Source of the DNA: Flavimaribacter sediminis
GTDB taxonomy: Bacteria; Pseudomonadota; Alphaproteobacteria; Rhizobiales; Rhizobiaceae
Direction: 5' to 3'
Assembly (NCBI RefSeq): GCF_019492055.1
Contig: NZ_JAICBX010000001.1
Span: forward strand, 1,178,001-1,242,000
DNA length: 64,000 nt
Shown: piece by piece, positions 44,266 to 53,669 of the stretch
How the letters are laid out: the number at the start of each line of letters is the position of its first letter
Position numbering within the stretch: position 1 is the stretch's first letter
The notes under the pieces: generated by a model
The model's database searches: none
What the model was told of the DNA's origin: nothing
The model's input: only the letters and a program-made list of their open reading frames with translations
Program-made: the position numbers and the translations under genes

Positions 44266-44934
44266 ATGGAATCACAGCGGCAAGCCGAAGCCGGGAAAAC
44301 CGTTCAGCGTCAGCGCTGGAAACAGGATCCGGAGGGCGTTCGGGCTAACATTCTCGAGGTGGCCCTCAAAGAATTCGCCGACCGTGGCTTGTCCGGCGCC
44401 CGCATGGATGAGATCGCCGCCAAGACGCGGACGTCGAAGCGGATGATCTATTACTATTTCGGAGACAAGGACGGCCTGTACCGAAAGGTTCTGGAACAAA
44501 CCTATCGCAAAGTGCGCACAGGCGAGAAAGAGCTCATGCTCGATCACCTCGCGCCGAAAGAGGCGTTGCGCCGTCTGACCGAATTCACCTTTGATCATCA
44601 CAGCAGGAATCCGGATTTCATCCGTATCGTGATGATCGAGAACATTCATCACGGCGAATACCTCAAACATTCAGACCTGATACGCGGTTTGAACCAGGAG
44701 GCCATTTCGCGGATCGAAGCGATCTATGACAAGGGTCTTGAGCAGGGGGTGTTCCGACGCGGCTGTTCGCCGCTTGCCATTCACTGGCTCATATCAGCGC
44801 TCAGCTTCTTTAATGTTTCAAACAGGGTGACCTTCTCACTGCTGTTCGGCGACGCGCTGCATAATCACGCCGGACAACTCGACTTGCGTTCTCAGGTGGC
44901 CGACGCCGTTCTGAGGTTCGTCGCGGATGAATAG
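44266..44934 (+). CDS. TetR-family transcriptional regulator
   Basis: The 222-residue protein has an N-terminal HTH (about 20-65) with ILEVALKEFADRGLSGARMD and TRTSKRMIYYYFGDKDGLY, followed by a C-terminal ligand-binding helical domain. GAGGGG lies just before the ATG. It is intact, while the divergent shikimate dehydrogenase and dehydratase genes it would normally control are decayed. It may now regulate only itself or remote targets. Confidence 0.9.
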   Translation: MESQRQAEAGKTVQRQRWKQDPEGVRANILEVALKEFADRGLSGARMDEIAAKTRTSKRMIYYYFGDKDGLYRKVLEQTYRKVRTGEKELMLDHLAPKEALRRLTEFTFDHHSRNPDFIRIVMIENIHHGEYLKHSDLIRGLNQEAISRIEAIYDKGLEQGVFRRGCSPLAIHWLISALSFFNVSNRVTFSLLFGDALHNHAGQLDLRSQVADAVLRFVADE

Positions 44935-44961
44935 GGTGAGTCGAATGGAATATGCGCGCCG

Positions 44962-45258
44962 CTACCGTCTGGATTTGCGAACGCACTGGCGCACCTGGCA
45001 TTTCCTTGTGTCGCGCGTCGTCACATAAGCCGGCTTGGACATGCTCGAAGAACGACAATCCCTGCTCGACGCCACGAACGTATCATAGAGGGGAACCCCC
45101 GGATTTCTCGGTGACGCATAGTGTAGTTGAGCTATTCCGTCACGCTTGAGGGCCGATTGGATCTGCGCGCAGGTCATCCCGCGCGTATTATATGTGTTCA
45201 TCGCGATTGCAGACACGGTGGTCATGCTCATGATGGCGGCAAGAAGCAGTGTTTTCAT
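44962..45258 (-). CDS. small exported Cys-containing protein, function unknown
   Basis: The 98-residue protein has a Sec signal peptide (MKTLLLAAIMSMTTVSAIA) and a mature part with four cysteines (MTCAQIQ, SRDCRS, RKCQVRQC), so disulfides in the periplasm are likely. The mature region begins NTYNTRGMTCAQIQSALKRD. The C-terminus is basic. I recall similar short proteins in Hyphomicrobiales but cannot name a family. Confidence 0.65.
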   Translation of the reverse strand: MKTLLLAAIMSMTTVSAIAMNTYNTRGMTCAQIQSALKRDGIAQLHYASPRNPGVPLYDTFVASSRDCRSSSMSKPAYVTTRDTRKCQVRQCVRKSRR

Positions 45259-45428
45259 CGCCGTATCTCCGCTGAAACCGGTGTCGAAGGATAGGGCAGA
45301 ATAGCCCGGGATAACAGTCCGACATCGATTGCAGGTGATCTCCGTCCTTCAGTCAGGGCGTTCTGACGCCCTTGCTGTCATATGTTCATACAAGGAAGGA
45401 GTGATGAAAACGGGACGTCCGCAGTGTA

Positions 45429-45620
45429 TTATACGTCGCAAATGACGATATCGGCGGCTTCTGGTCTTATGCGCTGCGCGACGTCGTAGGCGTCGAAATA
45501 ATCCTGTGCCGCGACCTTGCATTCTCCGATCGGTTTGTCATGAGTATCGAAGAACGTCACGTCGAACATGGCCAGTCCGGCGGGGGCGTTATAGGTTGAG
45601 GCGACTGCATCGTGTTTCAT
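45429..45620 (-). CDS. small conserved-looking protein, function unknown
   Basis: The 63-residue protein reads as a compact alpha/beta unit (MFDVTFFDTHDKPIGECKVA, then DYFDAYDVAQRIRPEA). AGGGAG lies about 12 bases before the ATG. No signal or membrane segment is visible. I do not recognise the family. Confidence 0.5.
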   Translation of the reverse strand: MKHDAVASTYNAPAGLAMFDVTFFDTHDKPIGECKVAAQDYFDAYDVAQRIRPEAADIVICDV

Positions 45621-45782
45621 TGGAGGTAGGGCTCCCTGTTATGGTTAATAAACAGTGTTTATACCTAATATTAACCACAATTAATAGCCGCCAGTGGCAC
45701 TTACGCTGCGCAGTACACCTAAATTACCGATATTTAATGTTTTGGCGGGGTGCATAACCCGAAAATCAGGCATTTATGCTGC

Positions 45783-45869
45783 TGGTGCCCCCTGCCGGAC
45801 TTGAACCGGCACGCCCGAAAGGGCCACAGATTTTAAGTCTGTTGCGTATACCAATTTCGCCAAGGGGGC
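45783..45869 (-). tRNA. tRNA-Leu (anticodon TAA)
   Basis: The minus strand folds with the acceptor stem GCCCCCT/AGGGGGC, an encoded CCA, a long variable arm (GGCCCTTTCGGGC) and the anticodon loop CTTAAAA. The long variable arm and TAA anticodon mark tRNA-Leu. Confidence 0.93.
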
Positions 45870-45941
45870 ACGCGCCGCTACTGGTAATTATCCGGAGGCG
45901 GATTGCAAGTTTTTTCAGGCGCGGTCGCGATCGCAGCAAAA

Positions 45942-46232
45942 CTATGCAATTTCGGCGAGATCGTCTCTGGTAATATCGGAAATCGGCAAATGGATGCGCA
46001 AAGTTTCAATCAGCTTGCCCGTCTGAATCACGCCGATGACTGTCTCTATATCGGGGCACCCTTCATCGCGGCAGGCAAGTTCTGTCACGGAAACAGCCAC
46101 GTCGGGTTCGAGTTCGAGAATCTCTTTTACCCATTCCTTGATCCGCCGCGTCTTTTCGGGAACGCCGCGTCGCGGGGCGAGGGGATTCGCGAGAGGGTTG
46201 AACGGGGATGTCGAGCGGGTGGTATCAACCAT
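45942..46232 (-). CDS. small conserved protein next to cobW, function unknown
   Basis: The 96-residue protein has two cysteines in VTELACRDEGCPDIETVI (CxxxxC), a motif I associate with small proteins next to CobW/COG0523 GTPases. A metal-binding role is possible but not shown. It lies 25 bp after the CobW-type gene on the same strand, so the two are likely cotranscribed. Confidence 0.7.
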   Translation of the reverse strand: MVDTTRSTSPFNPLANPLAPRRGVPEKTRRIKEWVKEILELEPDVAVSVTELACRDEGCPDIETVIGVIQTGKLIETLRIHLPISDITRDDLAEIA

Positions 46233-46257
46233 GATGACGTCCTTGCCAGTGTGTCGC

Positions 46258-47460
46258 CTAAAATTTCCAGACGCGAACCATCTGGATGGCGCCGGATCGA
46301 AATACTTTCGTCATGCCTGTCTTGATCATGGTCAACGCCCGCTCGACAAGGGGGGACTGGCTACTGAGCGAGGCCTCGAACAATTGCTTAACCGGATCCG
46401 GTTCAACCCCGTCCGTAATGAATACCAGACGTGTCCGGTGGTCGTCGTCCGGCCAATGATCCAGGACGGAATGGGGATAGACGACGTGCTGAACAGCATG
46501 GACGATGCGCGGTCTGTCCGGTTCTTCCTCAAGACTGACAATTCCCTTTACCCTGAGAAGGCTCGGGCCGGCTGAATCGGTAAGAAGCTTCAGGAATTGG
46601 AGGAATGCGGCGGCGTCGACCGGTTGCTCCCGGACAATTGCGAATGTCCGGATTCGCGCGCCATGGCGAGCAATGCCCGCCTTATCGCTGTCCATGTTGA
46701 CGGGATCGCTTTCCTCGGAGGCAATCGCGCTTTCCAGCGCAAGCCATGAGGTCACGTCGTCTCCCAGATCCACAGGTCGGTAAGGACGCGGCAGAAACAG
46801 TTTCGCAGGGTCGAAATCATTGTCGCGCCAATCGATAATCGGAACAGAGGAATTCAAGGCGCCGAGTTGGACGCGCAGCCTTGCGATGTCTTTTTGTTTG
46901 GCGGTCTCGCGGGCGAGATCGGTTTTGGTGAGCACAAGGCGGTCTGCGAACGCAATCTGCTTGGAGGCCTCGAACTGGTTCTCTATCGTGAGTTCGGCGG
47001 TAAGAACGTCTACAAGCGTGATAACACCGGCGAGTTCGAAGTTGCGCGCCACAATGTGATCGGCAAGCCCGAAAGCCGCAACGCCGCCCGGTAGCAACTG
47101 GTTGACGATCGGAGCAGGGTCTGCGAGCCCCGTCGTTTCTATGATGACACGATCAAAGGTGATCTCCCCGGAGTCCGCAGTCGCCAGCAATTCGTGCAGA
47201 GTTGAACGAACATCGCTCCCCATGGTGCAGCACAAGCATCCCGTCGTTGCGCGCGTGATGCGGGTTTCACCGACACGGACGAGGTTGTGATCCAGAGCGA
47301 CGTCGCCGAATTCGTTGATAATGACGGCCGTGTCGCCAAAATCCCGCTGTTGCAGAACATGATTGAGGAGCGTGGATTTTCCCGAACCGAGAAACCCTGT
47401 CAAAAGGAATACCGGGATCTTGTCTCTGTGCGCGCGGCTTTTGGATGAAGGATTTTTCAT
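46258..47460 (-). CDS. CobW/COG0523-family GTPase, probable metal chaperone
   Basis: The 400-residue protein has the P-loop LLTGFLGSGKSTLLNHVL, the CxCC motif GCLCCTM, the GTPase motif ETTGLADPAPI and the base-specificity motif LVLTKTDL. The C-terminal CobW_C domain begins near ARIRTFAIVREQPVD. The family delivers zinc or other metals to target proteins. The ATG at 47460 is preferred because the longer frame starts inside a Zur-like palindrome (47485-47500). A small protein with CxxxxC follows. Confidence 0.9.
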   Translation of the reverse strand: MKNPSSKSRAHRDKIPVFLLTGFLGSGKSTLLNHVLQQRDFGDTAVIINEFGDVALDHNLVRVGETRITRATTGCLCCTMGSDVRSTLHELLATADSGEITFDRVIIETTGLADPAPIVNQLLPGGVAAFGLADHIVARNFELAGVITLVDVLTAELTIENQFEASKQIAFADRLVLTKTDLARETAKQKDIARLRVQLGALNSSVPIIDWRDNDFDPAKLFLPRPYRPVDLGDDVTSWLALESAIASEESDPVNMDSDKAGIARHGARIRTFAIVREQPVDAAAFLQFLKLLTDSAGPSLLRVKGIVSLEEEPDRPRIVHAVQHVVYPHSVLDHWPDDDHRTRLVFITDGVEPDPVKQLFEASLSSQSPLVERALTMIKTGMTKVFRSGAIQMVRVWKF

Positions 47461-47484
47461 GGCATGGTCGGGCTGAATTTGCGT

Positions 47485-47500
47485 GTAATAGTATAACATT
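47485..47500 (-). promoter_or_regulatory. candidate Zur box upstream of the CobW-type GTPase
   Basis: The minus strand reads AATGTTATACTATTAC, which differs from the palindromic Zur pattern AATGTTATAACATTAC at two positions. It lies 24 bp before the start codon. Zur represses zinc-homeostasis genes when zinc is ample, and COG0523 GTPases are common targets. Confidence 0.55.
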
Positions 47501-47719
47501 TTTTGGCGGCCAAGTATTATACTTCATTGCCGGACGTCAAGGTGGAAGTAACGTCTGCATGCTCCGGCCGGCCCGACACTATTTCGTCAGCGTCGGCAGT
47601 GCGGCTTGTCACGATATTGTCTTGGAGAATCGCAAAGCCCTAAATTCCTTCAACCCATTTTGCGCGCTGCAGCCAATCGGCTATAGGGTGCAGAGCAAAA
47701 CTTTGGGTTCAAAATCCGC

Positions 47720-48967
47720 ATGAAAAACGCCAGTGAGAACGCCGCAGCCGCCATGCGCAGCATCTTTCCCGAAACACCGCTGCAGCTGAATGAATTTCTG
47801 AGCAATCGCTACAACGCCCGCATTTTTCTCAAACGCGAAGATCTCTCGCCGGTGCGTTCGTTCAAAATTCGCGGCGCCTTCAATTTTCTGAGAAAGGCGA
47901 TAGAGAAAGACGCCGACGCCGATCGTTTCGTATGCGCTTCGGCCGGGAATCACAGTCAGGGTTTTGCTTTCGCCTGCCGCCATTTTGCGCGTCACGGCGT
48001 GGTCTACATGCCCGTTACGACGCCGCAGCAGAAGATCGACAAGACGAGAGCTTTCGGCGGCGAATATATCGATATCCGGCTGTTCGGCGACATATTTGAC
48101 GACTGCTATCGCGCAGCAGTTGACTATGGAGTGCAGAACGACGCCGTCATGGTGCCGCCGTTCGATCATTCCGACATCATCGAAGGACAGGCGAGCGTCG
48201 CTGTCGAAATCGCAGCGCAGATGCCTGAAGGCGACGGGATTGATCTCGTCCTTGTGCCGGTAGGCGGCGGCGGGCTGGCATCCGGGGTGACAGGCTATCT
48301 CGATGGCGTCGTCGCCAGGGACAGTTTCATTTTTTGCGAACCAGCAGGCGCGCCGAGCCTCAAGGAGTCGTTGGCCGCGGCCAGTCGCGTCAGGCTTGCT
48401 CAGGTGGACAATTTCGTGGATGGCGCCGCAGTGGCGGAAATTGGCGTTGAAAATTTCGAGCGCCTCAAGGGTTTTTCTTCTGAACAGGCGATCACGATCG
48501 GCGAAAACGCGATTTGCGCAACCATGACGGAGTTCCTCAATGTTGAGGGCGTGGTTCTGGAACCGGCCGGCGCGCTTCCAATTGCGGCGCTTGAAAAACT
48601 CGATCCGGATGTGCTGAAGGGCAAAACAGTGATTGTGATCGTCTCGGGCGGCAATTTCGATTTCGAGCGGCTGCCCGACGTCAAGGAAAGGGCGATGCGT
48701 TATTCGGGGCTGAAGAAGTATTTCGTCATTCGACTGGCTCAGAGACCGGGAGCTCTGCGCGACTTTCTCAATATGCTCGGTCCGGAAGACGATATCTCCC
48801 GCTTTGAATATCTGAAGAAGTCGGCGCGCAATTTCGGGTCAGTGCTAATCGGCATCGAAACAAAGCATTCGAGCAATTTCGCCGATTTGACGCGGAAGTT
48901 TACAGAGTCGGGCCTGCGCTACCAGGACATTACCGAAAACGACATTCTGTCCAGTCTGATCATCTGA
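47720..48967 (+). CDS. ilvA: threonine dehydratase (threonine ammonia-lyase)
   Basis: The PLP enzyme converts threonine to 2-oxobutanoate, the first step to isoleucine. The 415-residue protein has the PLP lysine in VRSFKIRGAF, the ASAGNHSQGFA substrate loop, the glycine loop VPVGGGGLASG and a single C-terminal regulatory ACT-like domain (about 330-415). This is the short biosynthetic type. No good ribosome-binding site is visible before the ATG. Confidence 0.9.
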   Translation: MKNASENAAAAMRSIFPETPLQLNEFLSNRYNARIFLKREDLSPVRSFKIRGAFNFLRKAIEKDADADRFVCASAGNHSQGFAFACRHFARHGVVYMPVTTPQQKIDKTRAFGGEYIDIRLFGDIFDDCYRAAVDYGVQNDAVMVPPFDHSDIIEGQASVAVEIAAQMPEGDGIDLVLVPVGGGGLASGVTGYLDGVVARDSFIFCEPAGAPSLKESLAAASRVRLAQVDNFVDGAAVAEIGVENFERLKGFSSEQAITIGENAICATMTEFLNVEGVVLEPAGALPIAALEKLDPDVLKGKTVIVIVSGGNFDFERLPDVKERAMRYSGLKKYFVIRLAQRPGALRDFLNMLGPEDDISRFEYLKKSARNFGSVLIGIETKHSSNFADLTRKFTESGLRYQDITENDILSSLII

Positions 48968-49039
48968 CAACTTGCAATCGCTGATGAAATCGGTTTGGGA
49001 TTAGGCCCCGCCTGGCGGAGCGGGAGGAGGATTCAGATC

Positions 49040-50233
49040 ATGGCCGGTATCGTAGCGCTTGCGGCTGCCTACATCTTTTCACAGTTTTACAGGTCGTTTC
49101 TGGCTGTGCTTACTCCGGTGCTTTCCGAGGAGCTTGGCGCAACCAAGGCGGACTTGTCCCAGGCTTCGGGCACGTGGTTCCTTACATTCGCGCTCATGCA
49201 GTTCATCGTTGGCGTGTCGCTTGACCGGTTCGGGCCAAGGCGCACCGCGGCCGTTCTGTTCGCATTCGGTTCGGGCGGCGGCGCCTTGCTGTTCGCCTTC
49301 GCCAATGCGCCGTCGACGATCACGCTCGCTATGGGTTTGATCGGCATTGGCTGCTCGCCAGTTCTGATGGCCTCGCTCTTCATATTCGCGCACCGATTTG
49401 CTGCTGCGCGTTTTGCAGTGCTTTCATCATGGCTTATGGCGCTTGGCACGGCGGGAAATGTCATCGGAGCCCGTCCCCTTGTGCTCGCGATAGAAATGGC
49501 CGGATGGCGAACGACCATTTTCACGCTGGCGATCATCTCTCTTGCTGTGGCAGTCGCGGTTTTTTTGATCGTAGAGGATCCCCCGAGACAAAAGAGCGAC
49601 GGCTCCAGCTTTGGCGGGTATCTGCAACTTTTGAAGATGCCGGCGATGTGGCTGGTTGGCCCCCTGATGGCGGTCAGCTATGCGCCCGCCGCGGGTATAC
49701 GAGGCCTGTGGATAGGCCCCTATTTTTCGGATGTTTACGGGGTTTCACCAGACGTTCTAGGCAATGTCGCGTTATTCATGGCGGTTTCCATGATTATTGG
49801 CGCGTTCCTATATGGGCCAATGGACACGCTGTTGAATACCCGCAAGTGGGTCGGGTTCTTCGGAAACGTCGTCCTGACCCTGGCTCTGCTGGCATTGTTT
49901 GCATGGCCAGTCCTGCCGGTGCTGCAGGCAAGTCTCTTGATGATTGTCATCGGGCTTTTCGGCGCCAGCTATGGCTTGATCATGGCGCATGGCCGCGCCT
50001 TCTGCCCGCCCAGTCTGGTTGGACGCGGGGTCACGCTGCTGAACTTCTTTTCGATAGGAGGCGTGGGGCTGATACAGTTCCTGACCGGACGGATTGCCGA
50101 CAGCACTTTTGATCCGGCCGCCCCGGAGCGCGCCTTTTCTCTGGTGTTTGCAACCTATGCCGGCCTCATGCTCATGGCGCTAGTGATCTATCTGTTTTCG
50201 CAGGACAAGCCGCCGCGCGAAAAAGCCGGGTAG
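49040..50233 (+). CDS. MFS transporter
   Basis: The 397-residue inner-membrane protein has 12 hydrophobic segments and the MFS motif A-like loop LDRFGPRRTAAV between helices 2 and 3. It resembles the nitrate/sugar-type group (CynX/NarK-like), but the substrate is unknown. The ATG at 49040 is chosen because GGGAGGAGG lies nine bases upstream; a TTG at 48995 has none. It may be cotranscribed with ilvA, as 72 bp separate them. Confidence 0.88.
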   Translation: MAGIVALAAAYIFSQFYRSFLAVLTPVLSEELGATKADLSQASGTWFLTFALMQFIVGVSLDRFGPRRTAAVLFAFGSGGGALLFAFANAPSTITLAMGLIGIGCSPVLMASLFIFAHRFAAARFAVLSSWLMALGTAGNVIGARPLVLAIEMAGWRTTIFTLAIISLAVAVAVFLIVEDPPRQKSDGSSFGGYLQLLKMPAMWLVGPLMAVSYAPAAGIRGLWIGPYFSDVYGVSPDVLGNVALFMAVSMIIGAFLYGPMDTLLNTRKWVGFFGNVVLTLALLALFAWPVLPVLQASLLMIVIGLFGASYGLIMAHGRAFCPPSLVGRGVTLLNFFSIGGVGLIQFLTGRIADSTFDPAAPERAFSLVFATYAGLMLMALVIYLFSQDKPPREKAG

Positions 50234-50260
50234 ATACGCTGCGTGATCGCGCCCAAAGGG

Positions 50261-51256
50261 CTAGAGGCCAAGTCCTTCTATCCACATGGTGATGATGTTC
50301 GCTGCTTCCTGTGTCGTGCCGGGAGACACGATGTCGCCCGCCAGCACGTGTTGCGATGCGCTGTCCACATTCTCAATCACCATGATTTTCGCATCGCCGC
50401 CCCAGCGTCCGGCCATATTTCGTGTTTCCTCCGGACTGACCACCTGATCGTTTTCGGAGATCAGAAAAAGAGCGGGAACCGTGATCGCTTCGATATCGGA
50501 TTTGCGCGTGTCCCGGACCAGCTCCGACATCGGCAGCAGCACGGATGAGGGATAGCGGGTCGTCCAGTTCTCTCCCTGACCCTCGTTCTCAGGCTCGAAA
50601 CTGCGCCATTCTCCAACGGTCAGATCAAGGATCTGCTGCGCCCAGGGTCCAGCCAGCAGGTCCGATCCGGCGGCCTGCATTCTGTAATTGGGAGATATCA
50701 TCACCAGGCCAGCGACATCAGGCAACGGGTTTTGCCGAGCCGCCAGCCAGGTTGCAAGCGTGCCGCCGGTGGATGTGGCCATGATAATGACGTGTTCGCC
50801 GATCCTGCGGCCAATCTCCACTGCTTCAGCAGTGTCGTTTGTCCACTTGTTGTAAGTGGCTTCGCCCATGGCTTCGGGTGTTCGGCCGTGTCCCGCCAGG
50901 CGCGTATAGAAGAGATTGGCGTCAAGCCTTTCTGCAACGAGATCGGGCACGGGCCTGATTTCGGCGGGCGAAGCGGAAAAGCCATGGATGTAGACGATCG
51001 AAATCGGCGTTTTGGCTTTTGAGTTGGGGTAAGCCCAAACCAGCTGCTTTTGGTTGTTTTCGCGTATGTCGTCAAAGCGCGATTCCCTTTCGGCGATATA
51101 GGCGTCAATGTCGTCGCCGATCGCCGCCGGGTCGAAGCGTATGGCCGTGTCGGGCTGAATGCGTGGGCCGGCGAGATAAACGATCGCCAGCGCCGCGATC
51201 ACAATGACTGCGGAGTAAATTATTACCCGTAACCTGGAACGCTTTCTTCTTTTCAT
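50261..51256 (-). CDS. membrane-anchored alpha/beta hydrolase (lipase-like)
   Basis: The 331-residue protein has an N-terminal hydrophobic helix after a basic stretch (RVIIYSAVIVIAALAIVYLA), so it is anchored with the domain in the periplasm. The hydrolase domain shows the oxyanion motif YIHGFSASP, the nucleophile elbow MATSTGG (Ser), an acid region ISENDQVV and a His near SASQHVLAG. The substrate is unknown. The start at 51256 follows GGGGGAG. It lies 19 bp after the Lrp gene, so cotranscription is likely. Confidence 0.82.
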   Translation of the reverse strand: MKRRKRSRLRVIIYSAVIVIAALAIVYLAGPRIQPDTAIRFDPAAIGDDIDAYIAERESRFDDIRENNQKQLVWAYPNSKAKTPISIVYIHGFSASPAEIRPVPDLVAERLDANLFYTRLAGHGRTPEAMGEATYNKWTNDTAEAVEIGRRIGEHVIIMATSTGGTLATWLAARQNPLPDVAGLVMISPNYRMQAAGSDLLAGPWAQQILDLTVGEWRSFEPENEGQGENWTTRYPSSVLLPMSELVRDTRKSDIEAITVPALFLISENDQVVSPEETRNMAGRWGGDAKIMVIENVDSASQHVLAGDIVSPGTTQEAANIITMWIEGLGL

Positions 51257-51275
51257 TCGATTTGTTCTCCCCCGT

Positions 51276-51752
51276 TCAGGAATCGTGCATATCAATGTCG
51301 ATGTTCGGTCGATCAACCACCTCGCGCAACGCGAAGGACGAGTTGATCTTGACCACATGCGGCAATGCCGAAAGCCATTCCTTGTGGATTCTTTCGTAGT
51401 CCTGCAGGTCGCGGGCGGCAACCCGCAACACGTAATCGTATTCACCCGACATGAGATAGCAAACGAGGACATTCGGACAGCGCCTGACCGCCACCTCGAA
51501 TTCGCTGAGCGTCTTGCCGAATTGTCCCGACAGCGAAATTTGCACGATGACGGTCATGCCGTGGTTGAGCGCATTGTTTGAAATGCGCGCATAGTAGCCC
51601 CGAACAACGCCGGATTTTTCCAGAATATCGAGGCGGCGCGAACATGCCGACGGTGAAAGCCCGACCTTGTCCGCCAGGTTTGCGTTGGAGATTCGGCCAT
51701 CCTGCTGCAGTGTACGCGCAATAGCGATATCGATCGCATCAAGCTTGTTCAT
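51276..51752 (-). CDS. Lrp/AsnC-family transcriptional regulator
   Basis: The 158-residue protein has an N-terminal HTH ([20 protein letters not shown]) and the C-terminal RAM ligand-binding domain ([18 protein letters not shown]). It lies divergent to alanine dehydrogenase, the arrangement of AldR-type regulators that respond to alanine or other amino acids. The 159-bp gap between the starts holds the likely control region. Confidence 0.9.
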   Translation of the reverse strand: MNKLDAIDIAIARTLQQDGRISNANLADKVGLSPSACSRRLDILEKSGVVRGYYARISNNALNHGMTVIVQISLSGQFGKTLSEFEVAVRRCPNVLVCYLMSGEYDYVLRVAARDLQDYERIHKEWLSALPHVVKINSSFALREVVDRPNIDIDMHDS

Positions 51753-51911
51753 TCGAATATCCTTCGAACAATGCTAATAATTTGGAATAATATTCAATTC
51801 TTGCGTGGCTATCAATCCCAGTTTGCAAGGACATTTCGTGGGTTTTGCGATGAAATGATCGCCATTGTGACTGCGGCGAACAGACGCCGCTACTGTGAGG
51901 AGACATCAGAA

Positions 51912-53030
51912 ATGCGCGTGGGTTGCCCAAAGGAAATCAAGAACAACGAATATCGGGTCGGCCTTACGCCAGGTTCCGTCCGCGAATATATCGCTCGTGG
52001 TCATGAAGTGATTGTGGAAACCGGGGCAGGCCTTGGCATCGACGCAGACGACGGAGCCTATCGCGCCGCAGGAGCAAAGATCGTCGAAACGGCGAAGGAT
52101 GTTTTCGAGCAGGCGGACATGATCGTAAAGGTCAAGGAGCCTCAGCCAGCGGAATGGGCGATGCTGAGGGAAGGTCAGCTTCTCTATACTTACCTGCATC
52201 TGGCTCCGGATCCGGAACAAACGAAAGGTCTGGTGGAATCCGGGTGTACGGCGATCGCCTACGAAACCGTCACCGATGCCCATGGCGGACTGCCGCTTCT
52301 TGCCCCGATGTCCGAAGTCGCCGGGCGGCTCTCGATTCAGGCGGGCGCCACGGCGCTTGAAAAGATCAATGGCGGGCGCGGCCTCCTGCTTGGAGGCGTG
52401 CCGGGCGTATTGCCGGGCAAGGTTTCCATTATCGGTGGCGGCGTGGTCGGGCTCAATGCAGCCAAGATGGCTGTGGGTTTGGGCGCGGACGTCACCATCG
52501 TCGATCGTTCCCTCGGACGCTTGCGCGAGCTGGACGACCTTTTCGGCGGACGTATCCACACACGCTATTCGACCATCGAAGCCGTCGAAGAAGAGGTCTT
52601 TTCAGCCGATGTCGTCGTCGGCGCCGTTCTGATACCTGGCGCGGCAGCCCCGAAGCTCGTCACAAGAGAAATGCTTTCGGGCATGAAGAAGGGTGCGGTC
52701 ATTGTCGATGTCGCCATCGATCAGGGCGGATGTTTCGAAACCTCTCACGCGACGACGCATTCCAACCCGACGTTTGAGGTCGATGGCGTTGTCCATTATT
52801 GCGTCGCCAATATGCCGGGCGCAGTTCCTGTCACCTCGGCGCATGCGCTCAACAACGCAACGCTGCAATATGGATTGCAGCTTGCGGACAAGGGATTGAA
52901 GGCGATTGCGGAAAACCGGCACCTGCGCGCGGGCCTGAACGTCCACAGGGGACGCATCACGAATGAGGCTGTCGCCAGCGCCCTCGGATACGAACTTGCC
53001 GAGCCGGAAAGCTTTCTGAAGGTCGCTTGA
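51912..53030 (+). CDS. ald: alanine dehydrogenase
   Basis: The enzyme converts L-alanine and NAD to pyruvate, ammonia and NADH. The 372-residue protein has the N-terminal [20 protein letters not shown], Lys in [10 protein letters not shown], the NAD-binding [20 protein letters not shown] and HALNNATL near the end. GAGGAGA precedes the ATG at 51912. The divergent Lrp regulator probably controls it. A clear terminator follows. Confidence 0.95.
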   Translation: MRVGCPKEIKNNEYRVGLTPGSVREYIARGHEVIVETGAGLGIDADDGAYRAAGAKIVETAKDVFEQADMIVKVKEPQPAEWAMLREGQLLYTYLHLAPDPEQTKGLVESGCTAIAYETVTDAHGGLPLLAPMSEVAGRLSIQAGATALEKINGGRGLLLGGVPGVLPGKVSIIGGGVVGLNAAKMAVGLGADVTIVDRSLGRLRELDDLFGGRIHTRYSTIEAVEEEVFSADVVVGAVLIPGAAAPKLVTREMLSGMKKGAVIVDVAIDQGGCFETSHATTHSNPTFEVDGVVHYCVANMPGAVPVTSAHALNNATLQYGLQLADKGLKAIAENRHLRAGLNVHRGRITNEAVASALGYELAEPESFLKVA

Positions 53031-53056
53031 CGTTTCTCCCTCAAGCGATCGTGCCA

Positions 53057-53092
53057 AACCAGCCCCGTCGCACCAACGGGGCTGGTTTTTTT
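53057..53092 (+). terminator. intrinsic terminator after ald
   Basis: AACCAGCCCCGT pairs perfectly with ACGGGGCTGGTT and is followed by seven T residues. Confidence 0.88.
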
Positions 53093-53111
53093 GTGAAGAG
53101 ATTTTGCGGGA

Positions 53112-53669
53112 TCAGTCCCGTTTCATGATCTTGAGCAAGTCATCGTCCGTCAGCGGATGGATGAATGTGTCGCTCTGGCCGATCGGTTCGAAACCGAATT
53201 TCTGGTAAAGTGGAAGCGCAGCCGGGTGGTCTAGCGTGCAGGTGTTGATCGTCACCTTGTTCGGATTGAGCTCCCATGCAGCGTCGATCGCCTGTTTCAG
53301 GAACCAACGCCCCAGCCCCATGCCATGGGCGTGGTCCATCATCCCGAAATACTCGATGTTGACGGAATCGTCCTGCTGCGCGCGCAATTCGAAAAGTCCC
53401 GTCGGCGCACCGTCCAGATAGAGCACGTCGATTGTCGTCTCTTGCGAATGAACCAGCGCAGCCAGCGCCGTATCATCGAGCCGAAGCCGCGCCACCCAGT
53501 GCCAGCGTCGTCCTATGCGGTATTGCAGATAGCGATAGAAATGAAGCGGCATCCGATCCTGGCGCATCAATGCGACGTGCAGGTTGACCGGCATGGGCGC
53601 GGTCAGTTTTGGGCGCTCTTTTTGTTGGAGATAGGTGACGACGGCTTTTCGGGGCGATTTCCTGATCAT
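53112..53669 (-). CDS. GNAT-family N-acetyltransferase
   Basis: The 185-residue protein has the acetyl-CoA-binding text GMGLGRWFLKQAIDAAW (about 125-141) and the C-terminal LYQKFGFEPIGQ typical of GNAT. The substrate is unknown. Its start overlaps the sulfurtransferase stop by four bases (ATGA), so it is the last gene of the cysK2-alaX-sseA unit. Confidence 0.85.
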   Translation of the reverse strand: MIRKSPRKAVVTYLQQKERPKLTAPMPVNLHVALMRQDRMPLHFYRYLQYRIGRRWHWVARLRLDDTALAALVHSQETTIDVLYLDGAPTGLFELRAQQDDSVNIEYFGMMDHAHGMGLGRWFLKQAIDAAWELNPNKVTINTCTLDHPAALPLYQKFGFEPIGQSDTFIHPLTDDDLLKIMKRD

